A stretch of DNA of 64,000 nt from positions 62,001 through 126,000 of the forward strand of contig JAFZKA010000047.1 of assembly GCA_017551925.1 (NCBI GenBank). Reading direction: 5' to 3'. Positions 1 to 7,859 of the stretch are shown piece by piece (position 1 is the stretch's first letter; each line of letters begins with the position of its first letter). Origin of the DNA: Bacteroidaceae bacterium (GTDB taxonomy: Bacteria; Bacteroidota; Bacteroidia; Bacteroidales; Bacteroidaceae). The translations under genes and the position numbers were made by a program. Under the pieces are notes generated by a model that ran no database searches, had not been told where the DNA came from, and was given only the letters and a program-made list of their open reading frames with translations.

Positions 1-1
1 G

Positions 2-244
2 ACGCAGATAGCATATCACTTTGAAAAGCCTATGCTGGTGACAAATGTTGGCGGTCTGGCCGAGATTGTCCCTGACGGCAAGGTGGGCTATGTGGTTGAG
101 CCTGACTCTGTCAAAATAGCCGATGCACTGGTGGATTTCTTTGAAAACAACCGTCAGGACCAGTTTACAGAGGGAATACTCTCTGAAAAGAAACAGTACG
201 CCTGGTCAAATATGACAAGGTCCGTTAAGAAAGCGGCTGAATAG
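2..244 (+). CDS. Glycosyltransferase family 4, C-terminal fragment
   Basis: The frame is open from base 2, so this is the tail of a gene that begins before the window. About 80 residues are visible. They contain the end of a GT-B nucleotide-sugar binding domain: a stretch reading KPMLVTNVGGLAEIVPDG, then GYVVEPDSVKIADAL. This is the usual acceptor of the nucleotide-sugar phosphates in retaining GT4 enzymes. A short helical tail follows. It converges on gmhB, with only six bases between the two stop codons. Being next to a heptose pathway suggests a role in surface glycan assembly, but donor and acceptor cannot be read from this fragment. Confidence 0.8.
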   Translation, partial: TQIAYHFEKPMLVTNVGGLAEIVPDGKVGYVVEPDSVKIADALVDFFENNRQDQFTEGILSEKKQYAWSNMTRSVKKAAE

Positions 245-250
245 AACTGA

Positions 251-721
251 TTACTCCCAAAGCAGGAAATCCATTCCGCAGTTATCGGCAAACAGGCGGT
301 CAGAAGGCTGGTCGCCAATCATCAGGGAGCGCTCCATGCTTATATCAGGATAATCTTTCATGGCCTGCTGCGCCATTCCCGTATTGGGTTTGCGCATAGG
401 GTCACTGTCATCGACTGACGTGCACAGATAGATACGGTCTATCCTGCCTCCTGCATCTGCTATTTCCTTGAGCATGCGTGAATGTATATCCTCAAGTTGT
501 TCCAAAGTCATCAGACCCTTGCCCACACCGCGCTGGTTAGTTACAATGAAAATATGCCTGAATGATGACGAATATCTGCCGATGAAATCAGGGAATCCCG
601 GATTGAAACGGAACTCCTGCCAGTTCTTTACATAATCACCCGGAAGCCATACGTTGACTACCCCGTCACGGTCAAGGAACAGGGTGTCACACTTTTGGAG
701 CAGAGAATCAGGGATGATCAT
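251..721 (-). CDS. gmhB: D-glycero-D-manno-heptose 1,7-bisphosphate phosphatase
   Basis: A 156-residue HAD-IIIA phosphatase, the usual size for GmhB. The HAD nucleophile motif FLDRDGVVN lies at residues 15-23 (Asp17 nucleophile, Asp19 acid/base), IVTNQRGVGKG follows near residue 60, and MIGDQPSDRLFA near residue 135 carries the metal-binding Asp residues. It should remove the C7 phosphate from heptose 1,7-bisphosphate to leave heptose 1-phosphate for HddC. Its ATG overlaps the stop of the guanylyltransferase by 4 bases, so it is the last gene of the heptose operon. Histidinol-phosphate phosphatases share the fold; the neighbours decide for heptose. Confidence 0.9.
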   Translation of the reverse strand: MIIPDSLLQKCDTLFLDRDGVVNVWLPGDYVKNWQEFRFNPGFPDFIGRYSSSFRHIFIVTNQRGVGKGLMTLEQLEDIHSRMLKEIADAGGRIDRIYLCTSVDDSDPMRKPNTGMAQQAMKDYPDISMERSLMIGDQPSDRLFADNCGMDFLLWE

Positions 722-1431
722 AACTTTATGTTTGCAGGTAGAAAGGTCTGTGCCAGGGCATAATCCTCAGGTATGCCTATGTCAATGAAACTGCCTTCAG
801 AGATGAATCCTGACAGACGCCCTACGGCAGACTCAGGCTCAAGGACATCTTTTTCAAAAGAAAACCTGTCAGGTTTATCCGTAAGCAGACCCGCACCGCA
901 GTCTATACAATAGACTCCGCCGTTGATAAGGCCTTTTTCACAATACCTCTTTTCATTGAATGAGGTTATACGGTTGCCTGAATCAAGGATTACTGAGCCG
1001 TAGCGTTCAAAGCGCTCCATAGGTTTGAGCGCAATAGTCAAAGGGGTTACGGCCTTTTCACTGAATGAGCAGAGAGCGTTCAGGTCAACGTCAAAGAATG
1101 TATCGCCGTTAAGAATAACGCACCGCGGAGCAGTGACCTTTGAAAGCGCCAGTTTTATGCCGCCGCCGGTGCCGAGAGGAGTATCCTCAATAACCCACTC
1201 AATGGGAATGGGATAATCCTTCAGGGTATTCTGCACCCAATCAGTAACAGTTTCAGAGAGATAGCCCAGTGAGAGCACTATCTTACCCGGACGGAACGGC
1301 TCTATCCATGCCAGCAGCCACTCAAGGAAAGGACGGCCCCCCACGGGAGCCATACACTTGGGAACATCGCTCACTACGCTGCGCAGGCGCGTGCCCAATC
1401 CACCGGCAAGGATTACTGCATCAAACATCAC
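718..1431 (-). CDS. hddC: D-glycero-alpha-D-manno-heptose 1-phosphate guanylyltransferase
   Basis: A 237-residue nucleotidyltransferase. The sugar-nucleotide signature AVILAGGLGTRLRS starts at residue 5, with PKCMAPVGGRPF (catalytic Lys) at about 24-35, and the metal-binding NGDTFFDVDL near 109. The alternatives are mannose-1-phosphate or glucose-1-phosphate nucleotidyltransferases. Its place between gmhA and gmhB, with a GHMP kinase upstream, points to GDP-heptose synthesis. Stop and start codons overlap by 4 bases at both ends, so it should be translationally coupled to its neighbours. Substrate specificity is inferred from context. Confidence 0.87.
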   Translation of the reverse strand: MMFDAVILAGGLGTRLRSVVSDVPKCMAPVGGRPFLEWLLAWIEPFRPGKIVLSLGYLSETVTDWVQNTLKDYPIPIEWVIEDTPLGTGGGIKLALSKVTAPRCVILNGDTFFDVDLNALCSFSEKAVTPLTIALKPMERFERYGSVILDSGNRITSFNEKRYCEKGLINGGVYCIDCGAGLLTDKPDRFSFEKDVLEPESAVGRLSGFISEGSFIDIGIPEDYALAQTFLPANIKL

Positions 1432-2012
1432 TTTTTACCGAAAAGATTCTCCTCAACTATGGCGCAGATGATATGACCTATCAGGATATGTGACTCCTGA
1501 ATACGCGGGGTGCAATCTGACGGAACCTTAATGCATATATCAGCAAGGGAATCCATCTGGCAGGGTTTGCTGCCGGTAAGACCTATTGAGGTGATACCTT
1601 TCTCGCGGCAAACCTTGAGTGCCTCAACGATATTCTCTGAGTTTCCTGATGTGGAAATGCCTATAAAGACATCACCTTTGGAACCCTGGGCCTCAACCTG
1701 CCTTGAGAACAGATACTTGTAGCCTATGTCATTGCCTATGGCTGTCATGACCGATGTATCTGTGCTCAAAGAATGGGCAGGAATGCCGGGACGGGCAAAA
1801 TAGAACTGATTGACCAGTTCACCGGCCAGGTGCTGGGCATCGGCTGCAGAGCCTCCGTTACCGGCCAGCAGTGCGCTGTGACCGTTGCGGTATGCATCGG
1901 TCATTATCTCTGCAGCCCGGGCTATCTTGGCCAGAATCTCCTCATTATCAAGTATAGCCTGTTTGGTGGCTATTGACTGTGCTATCTCCTCTTTAATGCT
2001 TTTCATACTCAA
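1428..2012 (-). CDS. gmhA: Sedoheptulose 7-phosphate isomerase (SIS domain)
   Basis: A 194-residue SIS-domain protein of standard GmhA length. AGNGGSAADAQHLAGELVNQF near residues 50-70 and GISTSGNSENIVEAL near 117 are the sugar-phosphate binding loops of phosphoheptose isomerase. ESHILIGHIICAIVEENLF near the end has the conserved EXXXXXXH-type helix. It converts sedoheptulose 7-phosphate to D-glycero-D-manno-heptose 7-phosphate, the first committed step. The first ATG overlaps the hddA stop by 4 bases; a second ATG two codons on (2006) is possible. Confidence 0.92.
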   Translation of the reverse strand: MSMKSIKEEIAQSIATKQAILDNEEILAKIARAAEIMTDAYRNGHSALLAGNGGSAADAQHLAGELVNQFYFARPGIPAHSLSTDTSVMTAIGNDIGYKYLFSRQVEAQGSKGDVFIGISTSGNSENIVEALKVCREKGITSIGLTGSKPCQMDSLADICIKVPSDCTPRIQESHILIGHIICAIVEENLFGKK

Positions 2013-3037
2013 TCATATATTTTCCAACCGTGCGTACCACCCTCGCTGAACTGGAAGCCCACCACCTGGCCTGGCATCCCGTTAAGGGCATTGATAACCA
2101 GACGGCGCTTGGCCGGATCTGTCATAAAGATAATGAAACCTCCGCCGCCTGCTCCGCTCACCTTACCTGCAGTAGCACCGGCTGCAAATGCTACATCAAA
2201 AGCCTCCTGAATCATGGGGTTGCTTATGGCTGTGGCCATTTTTTTCTTATCCTCCCAAGCCTTGCCCAGGATACGTGAGAATCCCTCCATATTGCCTTCA
2301 AGCAGAACCCTCTTCATGTCTATTGCGCTCTGCTTTATACGGTGCATGGCCTCAACGGCATCACTCTTGCCGCTGCTGGTATTCTTTTTCTGCTCCTCTA
2401 TTATGGCTGCCGATGAACGTGAAGCACCGGTATAATAGAGAACGATTGATGATTCTAGTTCATCAACTATCCAGCGTTTGACACGCAGAGGATTGACTAT
2501 CACATTGCCGTCAGGCAGAAACTCCATGAAATTGAAACCGCCGAATGCGGCAGCATACTGATCCTGCTTGCCTCCGCTCAACCCCAGATCGACACGCTCA
2601 ATCTGATATGCCAGACGTGCTATCTCATAGTCGCCCATAGGCAGGTTGTACCACTCTACAAAAGCCTTGAGTATGCATACCACCATGGTTGATGATGATC
2701 CCAGTCCGCTGCCGGCGGGAGCATCAGAGTATGTGGTGATACGGCAGGCCTTGGGAGTAACTCCAAAGTCCTTTATCACCCTGTTGAATACACCTTTATG
2801 CAAATCAAGAGTACCGTCAACAGGCAGTTCACTGTTTAACGGATATGTGACTGAAACACCCAGGTCTGTGGCTGTGACGGTTACCGCATCATCATCGGTC
2901 TCCTCAATGGTACAATAGGCGTAAAGGTTGATGGTGGCATTAAGGATGAGCCCTCCATACAGTTCGCTGTAAGGTGAAACGTCACTGCCGCCACCCGCAA
3001 AACCTAGCCGTAATGGAGCCTTGCTTCTGATCTTCAT
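2009..3037 (-). CDS. hddA: D-glycero-alpha-D-manno-heptose 7-phosphate kinase (GHMP family)
   Basis: A 342-residue GHMP kinase. The N-terminus (RSKAPLRLGFAGGGSDVSPY) is the sugar-binding start typical of HddA. The ATP loop PAGSGLGSSSTMVV lies near residue 107, and the third GHMP motif VSGAGGGGFIIF near 294. It makes the alpha-anomer 1,7-bisphosphate used for GDP-heptose, as opposed to the beta-anomer/ADP route of enteric LPS. Presence of HddA and HddC with no HldE or HldD in view supports the GDP branch. It is the first of the four heptose genes, 46 bases after rnr, with a possible -7 box of its own in that gap. Confidence 0.9.
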   Translation of the reverse strand: MKIRSKAPLRLGFAGGGSDVSPYSELYGGLILNATINLYAYCTIEETDDDAVTVTATDLGVSVTYPLNSELPVDGTLDLHKGVFNRVIKDFGVTPKACRITTYSDAPAGSGLGSSSTMVVCILKAFVEWYNLPMGDYEIARLAYQIERVDLGLSGGKQDQYAAAFGGFNFMEFLPDGNVIVNPLRVKRWIVDELESSIVLYYTGASRSSAAIIEEQKKNTSSGKSDAVEAMHRIKQSAIDMKRVLLEGNMEGFSRILGKAWEDKKKMATAISNPMIQEAFDVAFAAGATAGKVSGAGGGGFIIFMTDPAKRRLVINALNGMPGQVVGFQFSEGGTHGWKIYD

Positions 3038-3054
3038 TTATCCTGATTTTTATG

Positions 3055-3062
3055 CAAATGTA
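3055..3062 (-). promoter_or_regulatory. Possible -7 box upstream of hddA
   Basis: On the minus strand this reads TACATTTG, a match to the Bacteroidetes TAnnTTTG -7 element, 17 bases before the hddA ATG. No clear TTTG -33 element sits 19-21 bases upstream. It may let the heptose genes be transcribed apart from rnr. One -7 match alone is weak evidence. Confidence 0.4.
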
Positions 3063-3083
3063 TCAATTTTTCAGACAACAGGA

Positions 3084-5252
3084 TTATTCTTCGGCCGAAA
3101 CCAGTTCATAGTCCATCTGTTTCTTTTCAAGGTTGCAGCGGACTACCTTGATTTTCACGTGGTCACCCAGACGGTAACGTTTGCGGGTGCGCTGGCCTAT
3201 CAGGCAGTAGTTCTTGTCATCAAACTCAAAGTAATCACCGCCAAGCGAACGTATGGGAATCATGCCCTCGCACTTGTTCTCTATGATTTCAGCATATATT
3301 CCCCATTCGGTCACACCGCTTATCACGGCATCAAACACCTGATTCATGCGGTCAGCCATATATTCAACCTGCTTGTACTTGATGCTGGCACGCTCTGCCT
3401 GCTCTGCAAGTTGCTCACGGTTTGAGCAGTGTTCACAGTACTCCTCAAATTTAGGCTGGCTCACGCTGCGCCCCCCGCCTATATAGCGGGTAAGCAGACG
3501 GTGTACCATCAGGTCAGGATAGCGGCGTATAGGCGATGTAAAGTGTGTGTAGAACTTGAATGCAAGACCGTAGTGGCCGATGTTCTCAGTCGTATAGCAC
3601 GCTTTCTGCATGGAGCGGATTGAGATTGTCTCTATCAGTTCCTGCTCCTTTTTACCCTTGACCTCGGCAAGCATCCTGTTCATTGATTTGGCCATATCAA
3701 CCGGGTCACCCGTTGCCTTGAGTTTGTAACCGAACTTGGCAACAAAATTCTGCAGGTTCTCCATGCGCTCGGGATCAGGCTCGTCATGCACACGATAGAC
3801 AAAGGTCTTGGGATTGCCGCCTTTGACTTTTCCGACAAACTCAGCCACTGTGCGGTTGGCCAGAAGCATGAACTCCTCAACCAGTTGGTTGGCATCCTTG
3901 GACTCCTTGAAGAATACGCTTACGGGATGTCCCTTTTCATCAATGTCAAAGCGTACCTCAACACGGTCAAAACTGAGTGCACCGTCGGCAAAACGCTTCT
4001 GACGCAGTATCTTGGCCAGGCTGTCAAGGGTCATTATCTCTGTCTTGAACTCGTCGCCCGGAAGCGGCTCCTTGCCGCCCTGCTGCTCACGCTCTATTAT
4101 GGCCTGAACCTCCTCATAGGCAAAACGGCGGTTGCTACGAATAACCGTGCGGGCTATGCGGGAACGTTTCACCACGCCGGCATCGGTCATTTCAAGTATT
4201 ACGGAGTAGGTGAGTTTATCCTCATCCTGGCGCAGCGAGCACAGATTATTGCACAGTTTTTCAGGCAGCATAGGTATGGTGCGATCCACCAGATAGACCG
4301 ATGTGGCACGCTTGAACGCCTCCTTGTCAATGATGCTGCCCTCCTGTACGTAGTAACTTACATCGGCAATATGCACGCCTACCTCCCAAAGGCCCTTCTT
4401 GATGGGGCGTATGGAAAGAGCGTCATCAAAGTCCTTGGCGTCATGCGGGTCTATTGTAAATGTTGTCACGTTCCTGAAATCCTCACGGCCGGCAAGAGCG
4501 GCATCGGTAATCTCTGACGGAATATCCTCGGCTGCCTGTTCCACGTTTTCAGGATAACTGTACGGCAGGCCGTACTCAGCCAGTATGGCATGCATCTCGG
4601 TGTTGTTCTCACCGGCTGCACCCAGAATGTCAACTACCTTGCCCACAGGGTTGCGGTCTGGGGTATCGGGCCACTCTACAACCTTGACTACAGCCTTTTC
4701 TCCGTCACGGCCTTTTTTGAGGCTGGACAGGGGAATGTAGATGTCCTTGTCTGATTTATCGGGCGTGACAAGATATGCAAACTTGCCTTTAACCTGCAAC
4801 GTGCCTACGAATGTGTCCTTGGCACGCTTGAGTATCTCAGTAACCTCACCTTCAAGGCCTGCATGCGGGCGACGTGCAAACAACACCACCTTGACACGGT
4901 CACCGTTCACTGCGCCGGCAGAGTTGCGTTCTGCAATAAATACGTTCTCAGAGCCGTCATCGGGCACAAGATAGTTCTTGCCACCAACTCTGCGCTGAAG
5001 CACGCCCTCAAGGAACTTGCTCTTCTGCATGAGTTGGAACTGGCCGTCTTTCTCTTTGAGAAAACCGTCATCAAGCAGTTCCAGTACGATATCAAGACAC
5101 ATTGAGCGCATGGGATGAGTCTTGAGTTTAAGTTCATCATACAGTCTCTTGATACTTATAGAACTCTCCTGATTGTCACGGAACCAGTCTGTAACAAGGT
5201 CTGTCATTGTTCTGCGGTTCAGACGGACACCGCCCTTATATGATCTTCCCAT
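3084..5252 (-). CDS. rnr: Ribonuclease R (3'-5' exoribonuclease, RNB family)
   Basis: An RNase II/R-family exoribonuclease of about 722 residues. The N-terminus has an OB-fold/cold-shock region (VFIAERNSAGAVNGDRVKVVL). The RNB catalytic core carries the metal-binding aspartates in TIDPHDAKDFDDALS, then VGVHIADVSYYV and the YGLAFKFYTHFTSPIRRYPDL signature. A C-terminal S1 domain starts at GVTEWGIYAEII. It degrades structured RNA processively. I chose the ATG at 5252 (MGRSYKGG) over the one at 5285: the probable -7 box (5275-5282) lies between them, so the upstream ATG would not be in the transcript. It heads the run that continues into the heptose genes. Confidence 0.93.
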   Translation of the reverse strand: MGRSYKGGVRLNRRTMTDLVTDWFRDNQESSISIKRLYDELKLKTHPMRSMCLDIVLELLDDGFLKEKDGQFQLMQKSKFLEGVLQRRVGGKNYLVPDDGSENVFIAERNSAGAVNGDRVKVVLFARRPHAGLEGEVTEILKRAKDTFVGTLQVKGKFAYLVTPDKSDKDIYIPLSSLKKGRDGEKAVVKVVEWPDTPDRNPVGKVVDILGAAGENNTEMHAILAEYGLPYSYPENVEQAAEDIPSEITDAALAGREDFRNVTTFTIDPHDAKDFDDALSIRPIKKGLWEVGVHIADVSYYVQEGSIIDKEAFKRATSVYLVDRTIPMLPEKLCNNLCSLRQDEDKLTYSVILEMTDAGVVKRSRIARTVIRSNRRFAYEEVQAIIEREQQGGKEPLPGDEFKTEIMTLDSLAKILRQKRFADGALSFDRVEVRFDIDEKGHPVSVFFKESKDANQLVEEFMLLANRTVAEFVGKVKGGNPKTFVYRVHDEPDPERMENLQNFVAKFGYKLKATGDPVDMAKSMNRMLAEVKGKKEQELIETISIRSMQKACYTTENIGHYGLAFKFYTHFTSPIRRYPDLMVHRLLTRYIGGGRSVSQPKFEEYCEHCSNREQLAEQAERASIKYKQVEYMADRMNQVFDAVISGVTEWGIYAEIIENKCEGMIPIRSLGGDYFEFDDKNYCLIGQRTRKRYRLGDHVKIKVVRCNLEKKQMDYELVSAEE

Positions 5253-5274
5253 AGTGTTTGTATTTATTCTGTTA

Positions 5275-5282
5275 CGAAGATA
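5275..5282 (-). promoter_or_regulatory. Probable -7 box of rnr
   Basis: The minus strand reads TATCTTCG, one base off TAnnTTTG, 22 bases upstream of the chosen rnr start. No convincing -33 element is visible. It decides against the upstream in-frame ATG at 5285. Confidence 0.45.
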
Positions 5283-5307
5283 CAAAAAACGTCTCGCAGA
5301 AATCGCC

Positions 5308-5337
5308 GAAAACGCAGATTTTTATTTCCGCGTTTTC
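5308..5337. repeat. Hairpin between rnr promoter and long repeat
   Basis: Perfect 8-base inverted arms, GAAAACGC (5308-5315) and GCGTTTTC (5330-5337), with a 14-base A/T-rich loop. It abuts the outer arm of the long repeat at 5338 and lies just upstream of the rnr -7 box. It could be part of the element or a separate cruciform. Confidence 0.5.
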
Positions 5338-5658
5338 TCCGCAAAAGGGACGGTTCCTTCCGTGTAATTGATTATATCAGCACAAAACTTTTTGGGTATC
5401 GGTATCAGAAACTATGCAGAACAATCAGTTTGGGGAGCAGCCGCTCCTTGGCTACGCAAGACCTTTCCGGACCCTAAACGGCAAACTCGTCCTCATCGCC
5501 CCCTACGGGGTCGAACGTTCCTCGGACAGTGCCGTTTTTAACGGGATCCTCCCAAGGTCTTGCGCTTAACACCAAGTCACTGAATGCTCCCCAAACTGAT
5601 TGTTCTGCTTCTGCAAATCGCAGGCTTTGTCCACGGAAGGAACCGTCCCTTTTGCGGA
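5338..5658. repeat. Long intergenic repeat with two nested inverted repeats, copy 1
   Basis: The 321-base element fills the gap between the GntR stop codon (5662) and rnr, both on the minus strand. Outer arms 5338-5364 and 5632-5658 are a perfect 27-base inverted repeat containing GGGACGGTTCC. Inner arms 5416-5438 and 5586-5608 are a perfect 23-base inverted repeat. Between the inner arms lie AAACGGC (5476-5482) and GCCGTTT (5531-5537), which can also pair. The interior block from ACCTTTCCGGACCCTAAACG to CTCCCAAGGTCT recurs, in opposite orientation, in copy 2 (37015-37344). No convincing gene lies inside. It resembles a non-autonomous mobile element or structured transcript rather than a coding region. 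Confidence 0.85.
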
Positions 5659-5661
5659 CGC

Positions 5662-6000
5662 TCAAAGTCCCAGGTCAGAGACCTTGAGTTGGAGCAGTTC
5701 CATTTTGCGCTTTATTACCGGCACCTCATTCTGGATGAAATCGGCACGCATATTGCGCAATACTATCTCTTTGGCTCCCTCTGACACAAAGTACCCTATT
5801 CCGCGCTGATTGTAGATGACACCGTCCATGGTAAGTTTCTCATAACTGCGCATGGCTGTATTGGGATTTACGCCCAGATCTGCGCCCAGTTCCCGCACAG
5901 AGAGTATCCTGTCGCCCTCCTTCAGTTCGCCGCCCAGAATCTTTTCGGCGATTCCATCGGCAATCTGAAGATATATCGGTTTATTCTCATTGAATTCCAT
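5662..6000 (-). CDS. GntR-family transcriptional regulator (YtrA type)
   Basis: A short 112-residue GntR protein. It has an N-terminal winged helix (KPIYLQIADGIAEKILGGEL, then ILSVRELGADLGVNPNTAMRSYEKL as the recognition region, GIGYFVSEGA as the wing) and only a short C-terminal helical stretch, which is the YtrA layout. YtrA regulators usually repress the ABC transporter operon that encodes them, often responding to cell-envelope stress. Here the gene is third in the operon behind the ATPase and permease, 18 bases after the permease stop. The palindrome at 7786-7807 in front of that operon is a good candidate for its own operator. Confidence 0.88.
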   Translation of the reverse strand: MEFNENKPIYLQIADGIAEKILGGELKEGDRILSVRELGADLGVNPNTAMRSYEKLTMDGVIYNQRGIGYFVSEGAKEIVLRNMRADFIQNEVPVIKRKMELLQLKVSDLGL

Positions 6001-6018
6001 AACAGTCTGTTTTTAGAA

Positions 6019-6909
6019 TTAATGTTTCATCCTTTTTAGCCTGAGCCATACAAAAAGCAGCATAAGGCAGTTAACGAACATGTCAGACAGAGTGTCAATC
6101 AGACCCAGGTGGAGTCCTATCCACGAATAGAACGGGAATGAAGTTTTGAACTGCTCTGCTGTCAGTTGGGTCAGATCCATACTGCTCAGGTCCCTGATGG
6201 CGCTAAGGCCGGTTATTGCAAGGATAGGAGTGACGACAATCTGAATGGCTATACTGATCAGAATGATGCAACCCAGTGTCTTTCCTGTCTTTGAAGTCTT
6301 GAAGATGAGCGCTCCGAGCAGGAACATGAGTGTTGTTCCGATGATATCATCTATGTACAGGGCCGGATTGAGCAGGACCTTGAAATGCTCGACAAACTCG
6401 CTCCAATCTGTCATGGCAAATGCTGCCTCACCGTTGAACAGGTTGAGATCATCGGAATAAAATATGAAACTGAACAATGATGTTCCGCAGGTAGGATCAA
6501 TCATGCATACCATTACATCAAGTCCGAAATAGATCATAAAGAACATCAACGGAACAACAATGCAGGTAATCAGAATCATTGAAATGTACTTTTCAAGCGT
6601 TGAAACCGGCAATAACAGAAAAGCGGAACCCTCTTTTTTGTCAGTCAGATAACCGTAAAGTTTTGCCGGAGAACCTATCAGAACCATTGCCGATGTAACA
6701 AAGAACAGCATGCCGCGCATCGGCCCGACCATACCTTGCCATGTTCCCGATGTGGTGAGTGTGAACAGGCCTATAATCAGGTCAAGCGAGAGACCTAATG
6801 TACTCATCACAAGCAATGTGATGCCGTATCTTGAAATGAAAGCGTCAAAATCAGACTTGAAATAACGCCAGAATCTGTTCAGATTGAATACTTCGCTTTC
6901 CATAGTCAT
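6019..6909 (-). CDS. ABC transporter permease subunit
   Basis: A 296-residue integral membrane protein with about six hydrophobic segments: near residues 27-45, 65-85, 108-130, 190-205, 212-235, and the end (MFVNCLMLLFVWL). It lacks a recognisable substrate-binding motif, and its 4-base overlap with the upstream ATPase gene marks it as the membrane partner. A second in-frame ATG two codons in is possible. Such ATPase/permease/YtrA-type GntR operons are usually exporters linked to envelope stress or antimicrobial peptides. The substrate is unknown. Confidence 0.8.
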   Translation of the reverse strand: MTMESEVFNLNRFWRYFKSDFDAFISRYGITLLVMSTLGLSLDLIIGLFTLTTSGTWQGMVGPMRGMLFFVTSAMVLIGSPAKLYGYLTDKKEGSAFLLLPVSTLEKYISMILITCIVVPLMFFMIYFGLDVMVCMIDPTCGTSLFSFIFYSDDLNLFNGEAAFAMTDWSEFVEHFKVLLNPALYIDDIIGTTLMFLLGALIFKTSKTGKTLGCIILISIAIQIVVTPILAITGLSAIRDLSSMDLTQLTAEQFKTSFPFYSWIGLHLGLIDTLSDMFVNCLMLLFVWLRLKRMKH

Positions 6910-7742
6910 GCATTTTTATTGTTGAACATATCCTTTATAAGTTCCTTGTGCTTGTGCACGGTGTTGAACAGAGCCTCAATGTTGACCTTGCTCTCAATGC
7001 CGGTTTCATTCTTGAGCACCTGTATGCAACCGCCCGGAATAAGTTCAGAATACAGTGCATCAGGATCAACCGTGGTGGAGTAGTCAAAATAGAGTTTTTC
7101 AGTGATTTCACCGAGCGATGCGTTGAGCAGTACATCCCTGCGGTCCAGAATGATGATAGGATCAATCAGAGCCTCCAGGTCACGTACCTGATGGGTTGAG
7201 ATGAGCAGTGTTGCGCGCTCTGAGGTAAACTTCAAAACCGCCTTGCGGAACTGTGCCTTTGACGGGATATCCAGACCGTTGGTCGGTTCATCCATAAAGA
7301 GGTACTTTGTATTGCATGCAAGGGCAAAACTGATGTAGGTCTTTTTGAGTTGACCGTATGACATGCGGTCCATACGCATCTCAACATCATTCTCAAACAG
7401 GCTCATGATTTCACGGAACTTTTTCAGGTCAAAGTTTGTCCAGAACTGTCCGCGGTCAGAAGCAAATGCAATGGCGGTCATCTTTACGGCAGGCACCTCA
7501 TCAGACAGATAATATATTTCTGAAAGGAATGAGGGCTTGCGCTCAAATGGGTTGAAACCGTCAATATCAATAGAGCCGCATGTGGTCTTTTTAAGACCGG
7601 CCAACAAGGTCAACAGGGTGGTCTTGCCCACTCCGTTCTCTCCAAGGAGTCCGTATATGCGGCCCTCCTCAAGTTTCATTGAAATCTCTTTCAGTACAAC
7701 AAAATCACCGTAACTGAAAGCCAAATCCTTAATCTTAATCAT
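6906..7742 (-). CDS. ABC transporter ATP-binding protein
   Basis: A 278-residue ABC ATPase with Walker A GLLGENGVGKTTLL near residue 33, the signature-type motif MSYGQLKKTYISFALA near 127, Walker B YLFMDEPTNGLD near 148 and the switch His in LLISTHQVRDLE. The signature reads SYGQ, not the canonical LSGGQ, which is common in this exporter group. The C-terminal 70 residues are a family-specific extension. It should power the permease at 6019-6909. The first gene of the operon, it starts 60-70 bases downstream of a good -7 box and a palindromic operator. Confidence 0.9.
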   Translation of the reverse strand: MIKIKDLAFSYGDFVVLKEISMKLEEGRIYGLLGENGVGKTTLLTLLAGLKKTTCGSIDIDGFNPFERKPSFLSEIYYLSDEVPAVKMTAIAFASDRGQFWTNFDLKKFREIMSLFENDVEMRMDRMSYGQLKKTYISFALACNTKYLFMDEPTNGLDIPSKAQFRKAVLKFTSERATLLISTHQVRDLEALIDPIIILDRRDVLLNASLGEITEKLYFDYSTTVDPDALYSELIPGGCIQVLKNETGIESKVNIEALFNTVHKHKELIKDMFNNKNA

Positions 7743-7785
7743 AATTGAAGGTTTATATATTTGTCGTTTTTGTCTTGCCTTATCG

Positions 7786-7807
7786 GTGTATTACTTCACT
7801 AAGACAC
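7786..7807. promoter_or_regulatory. Probable GntR (YtrA-type) operator
   Basis: An imperfect 22-base palindrome of pattern GTGTnTTAnTnnAnTAAnACAC, with 16 of 22 positions symmetric. It lies just downstream of the -7 box at 7810-7817 (minus strand), so it would overlap the transcription start of the ABC-GntR operon. YtrA-family operators typically have GTGTA/TACAC half-sites, and the regulator is encoded in the same operon. Binding is inferred. Confidence 0.6.
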
Positions 7808-7809
7808 TG

Positions 7810-7817
7810 CAAATATA
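7810..7817 (-). promoter_or_regulatory. -7 box of the ABC transporter/GntR operon
   Basis: The minus strand reads TATATTTG, a perfect TAnnTTTG. It is followed directly by the palindrome at 7786-7807 and, after a leader of about 60 bases, by the ATPase start at 7742. Confidence 0.6.
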
Positions 7818-7859
7818 CGCCTCATTTTTTTTCCTGCAACATGATTAACAGATTTTAAC

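Noticed and set aside
3786..4517. 243-codon open frame antisense to rnr
   Set aside because: It mirrors the rnr coding strand, encodes no recognisable fold, and rnr has all family motifs in its own frame.
5474..5665. 63-codon frame inside the long repeat
   Set aside because: Built from the inverted repeat arms and not preserved as a frame in copy 2, so the element is more likely structural.
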